A stretch of 64,000 nt of DNA from Bacteroidota bacterium (GTDB lineage Bacteria; Bacteroidota; Bacteroidia; AKYH767-A; 2013-40CM-41-45). The stretch spans positions 248,001 to 312,000 of the forward strand of contig JADJON010000003.1 in the NCBI GenBank assembly GCA_016713765.1, given 5' to 3'. The notes beneath the pieces were generated by a model. The model saw nothing but the letters and a program-made list of their open reading frames with translations, was not told where the DNA came from and searched no databases. Numbering within the stretch: the first letter of the stretch is position 1; every line of letters begins with the position of its first letter. Position numbers and translations under genes: made by a program. Below, piece after piece: positions 10,397-18,209 of this stretch.

Positions 10397-10436
10397 GCTA
10401 ACTCATGCCACTGACACTTGAATGTGCTTATATTTG
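10394..10436 (+). promoter_or_regulatory. perfect -7 box with TGAG-N4-CTCA palindrome upstream of ytxH-like gene
   Basis: TATATTTG at 10429-10436 is a perfect TAnnTTTG, 20 bp before the ATG. Exactly 36.5 bp upstream of its last base is the centre of TGAG-CTAA-CTCA (10394-10405), a perfect dyad keeping TGA/TCA with C/G swapped to G/C. The first three bases are the stop codon of the upstream gene, so chance is a real alternative. Confidence 0.45.
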
Positions 10437-10456
10437 TTTAATCTAAATTCCTCAGC

Positions 10457-10654
10457 ATGAGTAACGAAGGCAAATCATTTTGGGCGTTCCTTGGCGGGGT
10501 AGCCATTGGTGCGTTGTTGGGCATCCTCTTCGCTCCTGCCAAAGGAGAAGAGACCCGGGAAAAGATGGCTGATGCCGCACGCGACTGGAGCGAGCGGGCA
10601 AAGCGAAAAGCGGAAGACCTGCGCGATACGGTAAACGGCAAAACAGCCGGCTAA
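10457..10654 (+). CDS. YtxH domain small membrane protein
   Basis: A 65-residue protein with one N-terminal hydrophobic segment (FWAFLGGVAIGALLGILFA) followed by PAKGEETREKMADAARDWSE and a charged amphipathic tail. This is the YtxH layout (GxxxGxLxGLLFAPxxGxETR). Such proteins are common in envelope and general stress loci, with no established biochemical activity. It is followed by a holin-like membrane protein and a coiled-coil protein on the same strand, forming a small envelope-stress cassette just after a universal stress gene. Confidence 0.85.
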   Translation: MSNEGKSFWAFLGGVAIGALLGILFAPAKGEETREKMADAARDWSERAKRKAEDLRDTVNGKTAG

Positions 10655-10676
10655 GCGTTCTATCAACCCTCTCATC

Positions 10677-11042
10677 ATGGAAGATAACCATCCGATCGAC
10701 CGCATCATCGACCGCGTTCAGGATTACGTTGAAACACGGAGCCGCCTGAGCAAACTTCAGGCAATCGACAAAGGAGCCGAACTTGCCGGCAATGTAACCG
10801 CCAACCTGATCCTTGTTTTCCTATTCCTGCTGGTTTTCGGTTTTTTAAGCGTAGCGGCCGCGTTCGCTCTCGGCGAACACTTCGGAAAGACCTGGCTGGG
10901 CTTCTTACTCGTTGGCGGGTTTTATCTGCTTGCCGGACTGATCTTCTATTGGAAGCAGGAAGCCTGGCTGAAGTTGCCCATGAGCAATTCCATTATCCGT
11001 CACGCACTCAAAGAGGAGGAACACGATGAAGACGAGGCATAA
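10677..11042 (+). CDS. phage-holin-like family membrane protein (DUF1469-type)
   Basis: A 121-residue protein with an N-terminal amphipathic helix (IDRIIDRVQDYVETRSRLSKLQ), two strong membrane segments (about 44-66 and 75-96) and an acidic tail (EEEHDEDEA). This arrangement is common among chromosomal holin-superfamily/DUF1469 proteins found beside YtxH genes in Bacteroidota. There are no phage genes nearby, so a lysis function is not supported. It starts 22 bp after the YtxH-type gene and overlaps the next gene by 17 bp, indicating an operon. Confidence 0.8.
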   Translation: MEDNHPIDRIIDRVQDYVETRSRLSKLQAIDKGAELAGNVTANLILVFLFLLVFGFLSVAAAFALGEHFGKTWLGFLLVGGFYLLAGLIFYWKQEAWLKLPMSNSIIRHALKEEEHDEDEA

Positions 11043-11415
11043 GGCGATCACCAATCGCGCGGAACTCCGACAGGAGGTCCGCCGGCTCAGACAAGAAGTG
11101 AAAGAGCAGGAAAAGGGATTGCGTGAGGAAGTCAAATCGATACGCGAGCAATTGCAACCCCAGCATCTGCTAATCAACGCCCTTTCAGCGGCAACCGGCA
11201 TCCGGATCGACAAGAACGAGTTTCTACGGAATGGTTTGGCCGTCGGATTGTCGATGGTGCTGCAGCGATTCATCTTCAAATCGGAAACCACCATCGAGAA
11301 TAAGATCTATAGTTGGATCGACGACATCTTCAACAAACTGCGTTTCTTCATGGGCAAAGCGGCGCCTGCCGGACATACCCGTTCGGGTAAGATCGAAGAA
11401 GAAGAGATCGAATAA
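11026..11415 (+). CDS. hypothetical coiled-coil protein
   Basis: A 129-residue protein. Residues 10-45 form a highly charged coiled coil (ELRQEVRRLRQEVKEQEKG), followed by a hydrophobic stretch around 70-85 (NGLAVGLSMVLQRFIF) that could associate with membrane, and an acidic C-terminus (KIEEEEIE). No named domain recognised. It overlaps the end of the holin-like gene by 17 bp, so it is the third member of the YtxH / holin-like / coiled-coil cassette. An envelope role is inference from this association. Confidence 0.75.
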   Translation: MKTRHKAITNRAELRQEVRRLRQEVKEQEKGLREEVKSIREQLQPQHLLINALSAATGIRIDKNEFLRNGLAVGLSMVLQRFIFKSETTIENKIYSWIDDIFNKLRFFMGKAAPAGHTRSGKIEEEEIE

Positions 11416-11424
11416 TTTCCCAGC

Positions 11425-12060
11425 CTATTTCCGGTAGCGCCTTAATAACTGCACCACCTCCGCATCGCTGACCGGCTGGAAGTTCGCGTAATACTGTCCC
11501 ACTCCGTAAAAATCATCGGGACGTTGCAGGCATAAGAAGGTATCGCATTCCTTTTCCAACATTCCTGCAGCACGGGTCGAAGAAACAGGTACTGCCACGA
11601 TCAACTCTCCGGGTTTTTGCTTGCGCAAAAGGCGTAAGGTCATGCGCAGGGTATGACCGGTGGCGATCCCGTCGTCCACCACAATGACTTTTCTTCCTAA
11701 CAAAGGTAGCGGCGGTACACTTCCGAGGTACCGCAATCTTTTTTCCTGAATCGACTTCCTTATCTCGAGAATGCGTTGCTCCAGGTAATGGCCCGGTATG
11801 GAACGAAACTCCGGATCGATGAAAAGGTCATCGGAACTCACGGCGCCAATGGCGAATTCGGGGTTCTCCGGATGTCCGATCTTTTTAACCAAGGCGATAT
11901 CCAGCGGCCAGCCGAGCTCCCGTGCGATGATCGCGCCCATGGGTACTCCCCCGCGCGGAATGGCAACCACGACACCGTCGAGCCCCCGGTACTGGTGTAA
12001 CAACGGCAGTAACTGCATGGCAGCCTCCGCACGATCGAGATAGACGCGGTCAGCCACCAT
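11425..12060 (-). CDS. phosphoribosyltransferase family protein
   Basis: A 211-residue protein with a type I phosphoribosyltransferase fold. It has VAIPRGGVPMGAIIA near residue 32, an LVKKIGHPENPEFAIGAV loop, and the PRPP-binding motif VIVVDDGIATGHT at about 125-137. Members of this subgroup are not assigned to a salvage pathway and recur in stress loci. The gene overlaps by 11 bp the 3' end of an alpha/beta hydrolase gene read just before it. The same two domains are, to my recollection, fused in the mycobacterial dormancy-regulon protein Rv0571c, so the pair may act together. Substrate unknown. Confidence 0.9.
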   Translation of the reverse strand: MVADRVYLDRAEAAMQLLPLLHQYRGLDGVVVAIPRGGVPMGAIIARELGWPLDIALVKKIGHPENPEFAIGAVSSDDLFIDPEFRSIPGHYLEQRILEIRKSIQEKRLRYLGSVPPLPLLGRKVIVVDDGIATGHTLRMTLRLLRKQKPGELIVAVPVSSTRAAGMLEKECDTFLCLQRPDDFYGVGQYYANFQPVSDAEVVQLLRRYRK

Positions 12061-12694
12061 TTGTCAGGACCCATTGTGCGGTGAGGCGACCCACCTCATC
12101 CAATTTGCCGGGTTCTTCAAAAAGATGGGTCGCGCCGGGAATGAACACGATCTCCTTCTTACAACGAAGGAGCCGATACGTCTGATTGTTAATCGGAATG
12201 AGCGGCTGATCCATCTCTCCGACTATGAGCAAGGTCGCTGCCCTCACCCTGCTCACCAACTCACCGGCCAGGTCGGTACGTCCTCCGCGACAAACCACCG
12301 CGCGCACCAATTCCGGAAGCCGACCAGCGGCTAGCAAGGCTGCCGCCGCACCGGTACTCGCTCCGAAGTACGAGAGCCTGACCGAATCCATCGCGTGAAT
12401 CGCGTTAACGGAACGTGTTATTTCCACCAGCCTGTCGGTAAGCAGGGGTATATCAAACCGCAACTCCGGAACGGCATCTTCCGAAGCCGTCAAGAGGTCG
12501 GTTAGAAAACTCCCGATACCGGATTGAAAAAGGAGTTTGGCGATCCTACGATTACGCGGACTGAAACGGCTGCTTCCCGAGCCGTGCGCGAAGATCACAC
12601 AGCGGTCAGCGCCTTCCGGAAGAAAGAGATTGCCAGCCAGCCGGCTATTGCCGACCGGGATTTCCACTTGTATACCGTCTTCTTCCCGGATCAT
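12050..12694 (-). CDS. alpha/beta hydrolase (dienelactone-hydrolase-like)
   Basis: About 214 residues from the ATG at 12694 (MIREEDGIQVEIPVGN). A GTG at 12739 would add 15 residues. An alpha/beta-hydrolase triad is visible: nucleophile elbow G-A-S-T-G (YFGASTGAAAALL), Asp in IVGEMDQPLI and His in GATHLFEEPG. An oxyanion-type HGSGSS appears early (FAHGSGSSRFSPRN). The size and the HGSGSSR block match small hydrolases that accompany phosphoribosyltransferases. It is transcribed just before, and overlaps, the phosphoribosyltransferase gene. A weak partial palindrome (TGGC-TACG-GTCA, 12723-12734) lies upstream but not at operator spacing, so I do not assign the pair to the shared promoter class. 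Confidence 0.87.
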   Translation of the reverse strand: MIREEDGIQVEIPVGNSRLAGNLFLPEGADRCVIFAHGSGSSRFSPRNRRIAKLLFQSGIGSFLTDLLTASEDAVPELRFDIPLLTDRLVEITRSVNAIHAMDSVRLSYFGASTGAAAALLAAGRLPELVRAVVCRGGRTDLAGELVSRVRAATLLIVGEMDQPLIPINNQTYRLLRCKKEIVFIPGATHLFEEPGKLDEVGRLTAQWVLTNGG

Positions 12695-12777
12695 ACTTGC
12701 AAAAGGAGTCAGGAGAAACCGTTGGCTACGGTCATCCACCCCGAATGCAAGATAAAAAAATGCGCGAGACCGGAGGG

Positions 12778-12987
12778 TCAGGATTTTTCCTTACCGCAGG
12801 TATTCATCCCGAACGGTAAATAGAGCGGGCAGAAACCGACCAGGCTGGTCAGGACGAAAACGACCGACAGGACGATCAGCGTAAGACCGAGAGTGCCGGT
12901 GATGGTACCGTTGTAATAAAGCACAGCCAGTACGATTGCGACGATCACCCGCAAGACACGATCCGTAGTACCCATGTTCTTTTTCAT
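12778..12987 (-). CDS. DUF2892 small membrane protein
   Basis: A 69-residue protein starting MKKNMGTTDRVLRVIVAIVL, with two hydrophobic segments and a C-terminal FCPLYLPFGMNTCG. The DR-x-R-x2 start and G-x-CPLY-x2-G-x-N/S-T end are the DUF2892 pattern, an inner-membrane family often beside sulfurtransferase or redox genes. I chose 12987 rather than the in-frame ATG at 13008 because the predicted -7 box ends at 13005, so the upstream codon would precede the transcript start. A perfect GTGAC/GTCAC palindrome sits upstream. Confidence 0.87.
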   Translation of the reverse strand: MKKNMGTTDRVLRVIVAIVLAVLYYNGTITGTLGLTLIVLSVVFVLTSLVGFCPLYLPFGMNTCGKEKS

Positions 12988-13004
12988 GATGCTCAATTTT
13001 GGTA

Positions 13005-13047
13005 CCAAGGTAGGATGGTGTTCCCCGGCAGACGGTGACCGGGGTCA
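13005..13047 (-). promoter_or_regulatory. FNR-like operator and -7 box upstream of DUF2892 gene
   Basis: Perfect palindrome TGAC-CGGG-GTCA at 13036-13047, extended by one more pair (GTGAC/GTCAC). Minus-strand TACCTTGG at 13012-13005 matches 5 of 6 fixed bases of TAnnTTTG. Centre to last base is 36.5 bp. Confidence 0.68.
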
Positions 13048-13060
13048 CATTCTGGCGCTT

Positions 13061-13699
13061 TCATTCGCTGATGCGTATCTCCCCGCGGGCAAGGCTGAGT
13101 TTTCCATCCTGTTCCATCCGTTTGAGCAACCGGGACACCACCTCCCGCGCCGTGCCCAACTCGTCGGCCAACTCCTGGTGCGTGGTGCGTATTTCCCGCT
13201 TGCCGGTAAGCTCCACTTTCCGACTGAGTAACAATTCCAGTCGCTGTTCCATCGGGGAGAAAGCAATCGTGTTGACGGATTGCAACAACTCTTCGAACCG
13301 CTGATGATAAAGTTGAAACAGAAACCGGTTCCAGGTAGGAAAACGTTCCATCAGATCCGGTAAAGCATGGACCGGAACCAACAGTAATTCCGACTCCTCC
13401 TCCGTGATCGCTTTTATCTGGCTGGTACGTCGAAAGACCGCGGCATTGAAGGAAGCGATGCAACTTTCGCCTGCACGTATGTAGTACAGCAATAGTTCCC
13501 GACCCGACTCATCGTTGCGCATGACTTTTACCACACCCCGGATGAGTAACGGAAGAAAACGCACGGGCTCATTCTCCCGGATCAGGGTCGTTTCCGAAGG
13601 AAAGGTCTGCAATAAGGACACTTCGGCCAATGCTTCTTTCAATCCCTGCTCGCTGAAGATCGGGAAATGGTCGAGGATGATTTTTATTTCTGTCGGCAT
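13061..13699 (-). CDS. Crp/Fnr family transcriptional regulator
   Basis: About 212 residues from the ATG at 13699 (MPTEIKIILDHFPIF); an upstream in-frame start at 13729 lies inside the Nramp gene. A cNMP-type beta-roll covers about 15-115 (RENEPVRFLPLLIRGVVKV, GESCIASFNAAVF), then a dimer helix and a winged HTH. Its recognition helix GTAREVVSRLLKRM has the E-x-x-S-R pattern that FNR uses on TTGA half-sites. There is only one cysteine (GESC), so an FNR-type Fe-S cluster is unlikely; heme or another ligand is possible. It follows the Nramp gene almost without gap, so it probably shares that promoter. It is the prime candidate for binding the TGAC-N4-GTCA sites of this region. Confidence 0.93.
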   Translation of the reverse strand: MPTEIKIILDHFPIFSEQGLKEALAEVSLLQTFPSETTLIRENEPVRFLPLLIRGVVKVMRNDESGRELLLYYIRAGESCIASFNAAVFRRTSQIKAITEEESELLLVPVHALPDLMERFPTWNRFLFQLYHQRFEELLQSVNTIAFSPMEQRLELLLSRKVELTGKREIRTTHQELADELGTAREVVSRLLKRMEQDGKLSLARGEIRISE

Positions 13700-13701
13700 G
13701 A

Positions 13702-14979
13702 TCAATAGAATAGGAGTGCACCTGCACAAACCGTCATCACGACCAGTGCGATCGCGCCGAGCAAATTCGCTAATCGACCGTTCACGTATTCGCCCATGAT
13801 CGAGCGGTTATTGCAAATATGCAAAATGAGTCCGATCAGCACCGGCGCGGTCAGTCCGTAAAGTACCGCCGTATACAGGAGCGATCGTACGGCCGAGAGT
13901 CCTGAAAAATGGATCAGCAAAGCTATACCGACCGATACGATCAGGACCAGATAAAAGCCCTTCGCTTCGTAGAACTTCTTGTCCATGCCATATTTCCAGT
14001 CGAAGGCTTCGGCAATCATGTATGATAACGATCCGGCGAGAACGGGAATCGCGAGCAGACCGGTCCCGATCACGCCGACCGCAAAGAAGAGATAAGCGTA
14101 TCGCCCCGCCAGTGGCTTCAGTGCAGCGGCAGCCTGCTCCACGGTGTCGATATTCCGGACACCTTCCGGGAACAGGATCGCACCGGCACTGAGGATGATG
14201 AAATACATGACCAATCCGGAAAAGCCCATCCCATAGTTGATGTCGGCTTTGACGGCTGCCAGCACATGCTTATCCACGATGACACTCCGGTGCTCCTTCT
14301 CCTCCACTTCAACGCTGGCCTGCCAGAAAAACAAGTATGGAGAGATCGTGGTTCCCAGTATCCCGACCAGGATGAACAGGAATTCCTTGCTGAAGCTGAC
14401 ATCCGGCAAGAACGTACCGTGTACAACCTGTTGCCAGTCCAGATCAGCGAAGAACGGAACGACCAGGTAGCACAATAATGTGAGGCACATCCATTTCAGT
14501 ACACGCGCCAGGCGGTTATAGGAAAGGAGGATCACGGCCGGCACCAACAAGACCGCGAATCCCAATGAAAAGATGCCGGGATGGATCGATGGGAACAGCA
14601 TGGTCGAAACGGCTCCCATTCCGGCGAGGTCTGCACCGATGTTCAGCGTTATGGCAGGAAAGCTAAGCACAATGACCAGGAAGGAGATCCAGCGCGGGTA
14701 GTGGCGCCGGATCACACCCATCAGGCCGTGAGAAGTGACCAATCCGATCCGGGCACACATCTCCTGCAAGCCGGCCATCAACGGAAAAGTGATGATCGAG
14801 GTCCACAAAGTTGCAAGTCCGAATCGTGCACCGGCTTGTGTATAGGTGGCAATGCCGGAAGGATCGTCGTCGCTCGAACCGGTGATCAGACCGGGACCAA
14901 GCCGGTTCCAAAAACCGGAGAACTTTCCGGCACGGCTTTTTCCTGCCTTCGGTTCAGCTTCGCGGTCCGGTTTGCTCAT
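13702..14979 (-). CDS. Nramp-like divalent metal transporter, divergent subfamily
   Basis: A 425-residue polytopic membrane protein with about 11 hydrophobic segments. It starts with a charged tail, then FWNRLGPGLITGSSDDDPSGIATY. The family's TM1 DPGN motif is here DPSG (residues 39-42), and the TM6 MPH region is replaced by GTTISPYLFFW. These are the metal-binding positions of canonical manganese/iron Nramps. The protein therefore belongs to the divergent Nramp-related set, for which Mg, Mn or other cargo has been proposed; the substrate cannot be read from sequence. It ends against the Crp/Fnr gene, suggesting joint transcription. A TGAC-GTTT-GTCA palindrome lies 44 bp upstream. Confidence 0.87.
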   Translation of the reverse strand: MSKPDREAEPKAGKSRAGKFSGFWNRLGPGLITGSSDDDPSGIATYTQAGARFGLATLWTSIITFPLMAGLQEMCARIGLVTSHGLMGVIRRHYPRWISFLVIVLSFPAITLNIGADLAGMGAVSTMLFPSIHPGIFSLGFAVLLVPAVILLSYNRLARVLKWMCLTLLCYLVVPFFADLDWQQVVHGTFLPDVSFSKEFLFILVGILGTTISPYLFFWQASVEVEEKEHRSVIVDKHVLAAVKADINYGMGFSGLVMYFIILSAGAILFPEGVRNIDTVEQAAAALKPLAGRYAYLFFAVGVIGTGLLAIPVLAGSLSYMIAEAFDWKYGMDKKFYEAKGFYLVLIVSVGIALLIHFSGLSAVRSLLYTAVLYGLTAPVLIGLILHICNNRSIMGEYVNGRLANLLGAIALVVMTVCAGALLFY

Positions 14980-15022
14980 CGCATCGAATGTACTAATTCG
15001 GACGGGGCTTCAACCAATACCC

Positions 15023-15034
15023 TGACGTTTGTCA
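15023..15034 (-). promoter_or_regulatory. FNR-like palindrome between Nramp-like and mlaE-like genes
   Basis: Perfect TGAC-GTTT-GTCA in the divergent gap, 44 bp upstream of the Nramp-like start. The best minus-strand -7 candidate (TACATTCG, 14992-14985) is 43.5 bp from the dyad, not the usual 36.5, so activation geometry is not met. Repression, or control of the rightward operon, are alternatives. If it acts leftward it would make the downstream Crp/Fnr gene self-regulated. Confidence 0.5.
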
Positions 15035-15055
15035 ATAAACCCGCTGATACCCGAC

Positions 15056-15916
15056 ATGGCGCGCTTCCTTTATCCGGCATTTCTTTCGATCTTGAGCGAA
15101 GCGGTTTCCAACCGAACGGCTATGAGCGGCAAGCGGTACCTGTCCCCACTCCTATCCCCCGGCATTCGGGATTTTTTCCGGGAAGCCGGCGAGATCACGC
15201 GTTTCGCCCTGCGCTTTCTGAAAGAGATCTGGGTCCCGCCCTATGAATTCCGCGAAGTGATCCGACAGTCGTACCAGATCGGCTTCCGCTCTCTCTCACT
15301 CGTTGGACTGACCACCTTCATCATTGGCATGGTGCTGACCTTGCAGTCGCGGCCGACACTGGTCGAGTTCGGTGCGGAAGCCTGGCTACCGGCCATGGTG
15401 GGCATCTCCATCATCCGGGAGATCGGGCCTGTGATCACGGCGCTCATTTGCGCGGGCAAGATCGGCTCCAGCATGGGAGCGGAACTGGGCTCCATGCGCG
15501 TAACGGAACAGATCGACGCGATGGAAGTATCAGGCACGAATCCTTTCAAATATATCGTTGTATCACGCATCGTGGCCAGTACGCTGATGATCCCCATCCT
15601 GGTCGTTATCGGTGATGCCATCGCGCTCTTTGGTTCCTTTCTCGCCGTTCGGGTAAAAGGGGGTGTCAGCCTGACCCTCTACTTCAACCAGGTGTTCGAA
15701 TCACTCGAGTTCGGAGACGTCATTCCCTCCTTCATCAAGGCTTTCTTCTTCGGGTTCGCCATCGGGTTGGTCGGGTGTTACAAGGGTTACTTTTCTACGA
15801 AAGGAACCGAAGGCGTTGGTCGGGCCGCGAACTCGGCCGTCGTGATTGCCTCCGTCCTCATCTTCGTGATCGACCTGATCGCTGTTCAAATAACCGAATT
15901 CCTCGGACTCATCTGA
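15056..15916 (+). CDS. mlaE: MlaE-family ABC transporter permease
   Basis: About 286 residues from the ATG at 15056. A later ATG at 15122 is also plausible, and the TTG at 15029 falls in the palindrome and is rejected. The C-terminal 240 residues are a typical MlaE permease: FREVIRQSYQIGFRSL, IGMVLTLQSRPTLVEFG, SIIREIGPVITALICAGKIGSSMGAELGSM and a YKGYFSTKGTEGVGRA cytoplasmic loop, with about five membrane segments. It forms the inner-membrane part of a lipid-trafficking ABC system with the next two genes. Its stop overlaps the ATPase start (TGATG). Confidence 0.93.
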   Translation: MARFLYPAFLSILSEAVSNRTAMSGKRYLSPLLSPGIRDFFREAGEITRFALRFLKEIWVPPYEFREVIRQSYQIGFRSLSLVGLTTFIIGMVLTLQSRPTLVEFGAEAWLPAMVGISIIREIGPVITALICAGKIGSSMGAELGSMRVTEQIDAMEVSGTNPFKYIVVSRIVASTLMIPILVVIGDAIALFGSFLAVRVKGGVSLTLYFNQVFESLEFGDVIPSFIKAFFFGFAIGLVGCYKGYFSTKGTEGVGRAANSAVVIASVLIFVIDLIAVQITEFLGLI

Positions 15917-16665
15917 TGGCAGCCTCCTCCACCAACGAACAACCGATCATCGAGATCCGCGACATGCACAAGTCGTTCGGGAAAAACCATGTACTGCGTG
16001 GCTTCAATCTGACCTTGCATCGCGGAGAAAACGTCGTTGTGCTAGGGAGGTCAGGCTGCGGCAAATCCGTACTGATCAAATGCATCGTCGGATTGATCCC
16101 ATACGACCGCGGCAGCCTGAAAGTATTCGGCAAGGAAGTCAGCGAGATGTCGATCCGGGAGCTGGACGAAGTACGCGCCAAGATCGGCTTCGTTTTTCAG
16201 AGCAGCGCGCTGTATGATTCGATGACCGTTCGTGAGAACCTCGAGTTCCCGTTACGTCGACACGAACGCGACCACCGCCACGATTCGTACATCGAACTGG
16301 TCAGCAATACCCTGGAAAATGTCGGGCTGAAACACGCGATCGAACTGATGCCGTCGGAGTTGTCGGGGGGTATGCGCAAACGGATCGGACTGGCCCGCTC
16401 GCTGATCATGCAGCCGGAGATCATGCTGTACGACGAACCCACCACCGGACTGGACGCGATCACCGGCAAGGAGATCAGCAACCTCATGCTCGACATGCAA
16501 CGGAAATACAACACATCCTCCATCATCATCTCCCATGACATGTACTGCGCGCGCGTTGTGGGAAACCGCTTGGTGGCCCTGATCGACGGCATCAATTACC
16601 AAGAAGGAACTTTTTCCGAACTTTCCAGCTCCAAAGACCCGATGGTGCGGGCCTTTTTCGAATAA
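15916..16665 (+). CDS. mlaF: MlaF-family ABC transporter ATP-binding protein
   Basis: About 249 residues starting MAASSTNEQPIIEIRDMHKSF. The ATPase motifs are complete: Walker A GRSGCGKS, Q-loop FVFQSSALYDSMTV, signature LSGGMRKRIGLARS, Walker B IMLYDEPTTGLD and H-loop ISHD. The SGGMRKR signature is characteristic of the MlaF/Ttg2A group that energises phospholipid transport across the envelope. The start overlaps the permease stop by 1 bp, and the MCE protein begins 3 bp after its stop. Confidence 0.95.
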   Translation: MAASSTNEQPIIEIRDMHKSFGKNHVLRGFNLTLHRGENVVVLGRSGCGKSVLIKCIVGLIPYDRGSLKVFGKEVSEMSIRELDEVRAKIGFVFQSSALYDSMTVRENLEFPLRRHERDHRHDSYIELVSNTLENVGLKHAIELMPSELSGGMRKRIGLARSLIMQPEIMLYDEPTTGLDAITGKEISNLMLDMQRKYNTSSIIISHDMYCARVVGNRLVALIDGINYQEGTFSELSSSKDPMVRAFFE

Positions 16666-16668
16666 TCC

Positions 16669-17634
16669 ATGGCAAAAGAGACCTTCAACAACATTCGGCT
16701 GGGTGTTTTCGTCATCACCGGACTGATCTTGCTCGTAGCGGGACTCTATTTCATCGGGAACAACAAGAACCTCTTCGGTGATCGATTTGAACTATACGCG
16801 ACTTTCGATAATGTCAGCGGCCTGCAAAAGGGCAACAACGTACGGTTCTCGGGCATCGACGTCGGGACGGTCGACGAGATCACCATCCTGAACGATACCA
16901 GTCTTCGGGTAAAGATGGTCATCAATCAGGACCTCCTGCACCACATCCGGAAAAACTCGTATGCAGCCATCGGAACCGATGGGTTGATGGGCAACAAACT
17001 CATCAACATCAACCCCGGCACACCCGAATCGCCGGTCGTTTCGGAAGGCGATGAAATTCCCGTCATCCCGACTGTCGATACGGAAAGTATGCTGCGCACG
17101 CTGGAAGGCACCAACCAGAACGTCCTGCTCATCAGCAACAGTCTGCGCGACATCATCAGCAACATCCAACGTTCACGCGGGACGCTCTATACCGTTTTGA
17201 TGGACACCAGCCTTGCCACCGGACTGCGCCGGACGCTCACCAACCTGGAAGGCATGAGCGATCATTTGGAAGGTTTTAGCGGAGATCTCGGCCTGCTCGT
17301 CGATGATGTTCGCTCCGGAGAGGGCGTACTGGGCCAGTTGGTCACCGACAGCAGCGCTTTCCAACAGCAGCTCAGCGGCACGCTGACCGATATCCGGACC
17401 TCCGGCCGGAACCTGTCGGAAGCCACGGACCGGTTGAACCGGATCCTGGGCGAGGTAGAAGGCGGAAACGGAACCATTCAGACACTCCTGAAGGATCCTG
17501 CCACAGCCGACCATTTGCGCCGCAGCATTGCGAATATCGATTCCAGCACGGCCAGCTTCAACGAAAACATGAAAGCCCTGCAGCAGAATTTCCTGTTTCG
17601 TAAGTACTTCCGGAAAAAAGCATCCGGGAACTGA
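16669..17634 (+). CDS. mlaD: MlaD-like MCE domain protein
   Basis: A 321-residue protein with an N-terminal membrane anchor (about 10-32: NIRLGVFVITGLILLVAGLY) and one MCE domain (about 38-115: FELYATFDNVSGLQKGNNVR, GIDVGTVDEI, TDGLMGNKLININPG). A long helical C-terminus follows, with repeated Leu/Gly/Asp-rich heptads, ending in basic residues. MCE proteins bind the permease and form hydrophobic lipid conduits in the periplasm. Immediate position after the permease and ATPase completes an MlaEFD-type importer or exporter of phospholipids. No MlaA, B or C is present, as is usual in Bacteroidota. Confidence 0.93.
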   Translation: MAKETFNNIRLGVFVITGLILLVAGLYFIGNNKNLFGDRFELYATFDNVSGLQKGNNVRFSGIDVGTVDEITILNDTSLRVKMVINQDLLHHIRKNSYAAIGTDGLMGNKLININPGTPESPVVSEGDEIPVIPTVDTESMLRTLEGTNQNVLLISNSLRDIISNIQRSRGTLYTVLMDTSLATGLRRTLTNLEGMSDHLEGFSGDLGLLVDDVRSGEGVLGQLVTDSSAFQQQLSGTLTDIRTSGRNLSEATDRLNRILGEVEGGNGTIQTLLKDPATADHLRRSIANIDSSTASFNENMKALQQNFLFRKYFRKKASGN

Positions 17635-17658
17635 TTTCATTCGACATCATCCATCCAC

Positions 17659-18201
17659 ATGTCAAATCAACGATCCATGAGCCTCCTTTCCTCCGGTTTG
17701 TTTTGGGGAATCGTCATCGTATTCCTCGGCCTTTCCATCATCCTTCGGGAAATCTTCGACGTACATTTCCCCTTCTTGCGGGTATTATTCGGAGCAGTCC
17801 TCATCTGGTGGGGCGTTCGTATGATTGCCGGAGGCTTTCAGAAGAATGAAACCGTCGCGTTCTCCGAAACGGATTCCGGATGGGATGACGGGAAGAAGGA
17901 GTATTCTGTTGTGTTCGGCAGGGGAAATTTCGACCTCTTCAAAGCGCCACCGATCACGTCCGACCGGAAGCTGGAAGTCAATGTCGTTTTCGGCAATGGC
18001 AAGCTGATCCTCAACGATTCCATTCCGACCATTGTCAAAACGAATACGGTATTCGGCACGACGCGCACACCGAACGGTACGACCGCCGCGTTCGGGGAAA
18101 CAGCCTTTCGCACCTCTACTTACAAGGAAGGTGAACCCGCATTGAAAATCGAGACCAATACGGTCTTCGGTCAACTCGAAATCGAAACAAAACGCTGGTA
18201 A
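17659..18201 (+). CDS. LiaF-like cell-wall-stress-response family membrane protein
   Basis: A 180-residue protein with two N-terminal hydrophobic segments (about 10-30 and 35-55: GLFWGIVIVFLGLSIILREI, FPFLRVLFGAVLIWWGVRMI). After these comes a beta-rich domain of repeated VFG motifs (SVVFGRGNFDLF, NVVFGNGKLIL, NTVFGTTRT, NTVFGQLEIE), like the C-terminal LiaF/YvqF fold. LiaF-type proteins modulate envelope-stress kinases in Firmicutes; the Bacteroidota members are uncharacterised. It follows the MCE gene by 24 bp on the same strand and probably belongs to that envelope operon. No partner kinase adjoins it. Confidence 0.8.
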   Translation: MSNQRSMSLLSSGLFWGIVIVFLGLSIILREIFDVHFPFLRVLFGAVLIWWGVRMIAGGFQKNETVAFSETDSGWDDGKKEYSVVFGRGNFDLFKAPPITSDRKLEVNVVFGNGKLILNDSIPTIVKTNTVFGTTRTPNGTTAAFGETAFRTSTYKEGEPALKIETNTVFGQLEIETKRW

Positions 18202-18209
18202 AGCACCCC

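Noticed and set aside
10677..11042. Holin-like gene as part of a prophage
   Set aside because: No phage structural, lysis or integrase genes in the vicinity; it sits in a YtxH cassette.
12723..12734. TGGC-TACG-GTCA as an operator for the hydrolase/phosphoribosyltransferase pair
   Set aside because: It has a mismatch and is not at the 36.5-bp spacing from a usable -7 box.
15029..15055. TTG start for the MlaE-type permease
   Set aside because: The codon lies inside the palindrome 15023-15034 and an ATG with good family fit follows at 15056.
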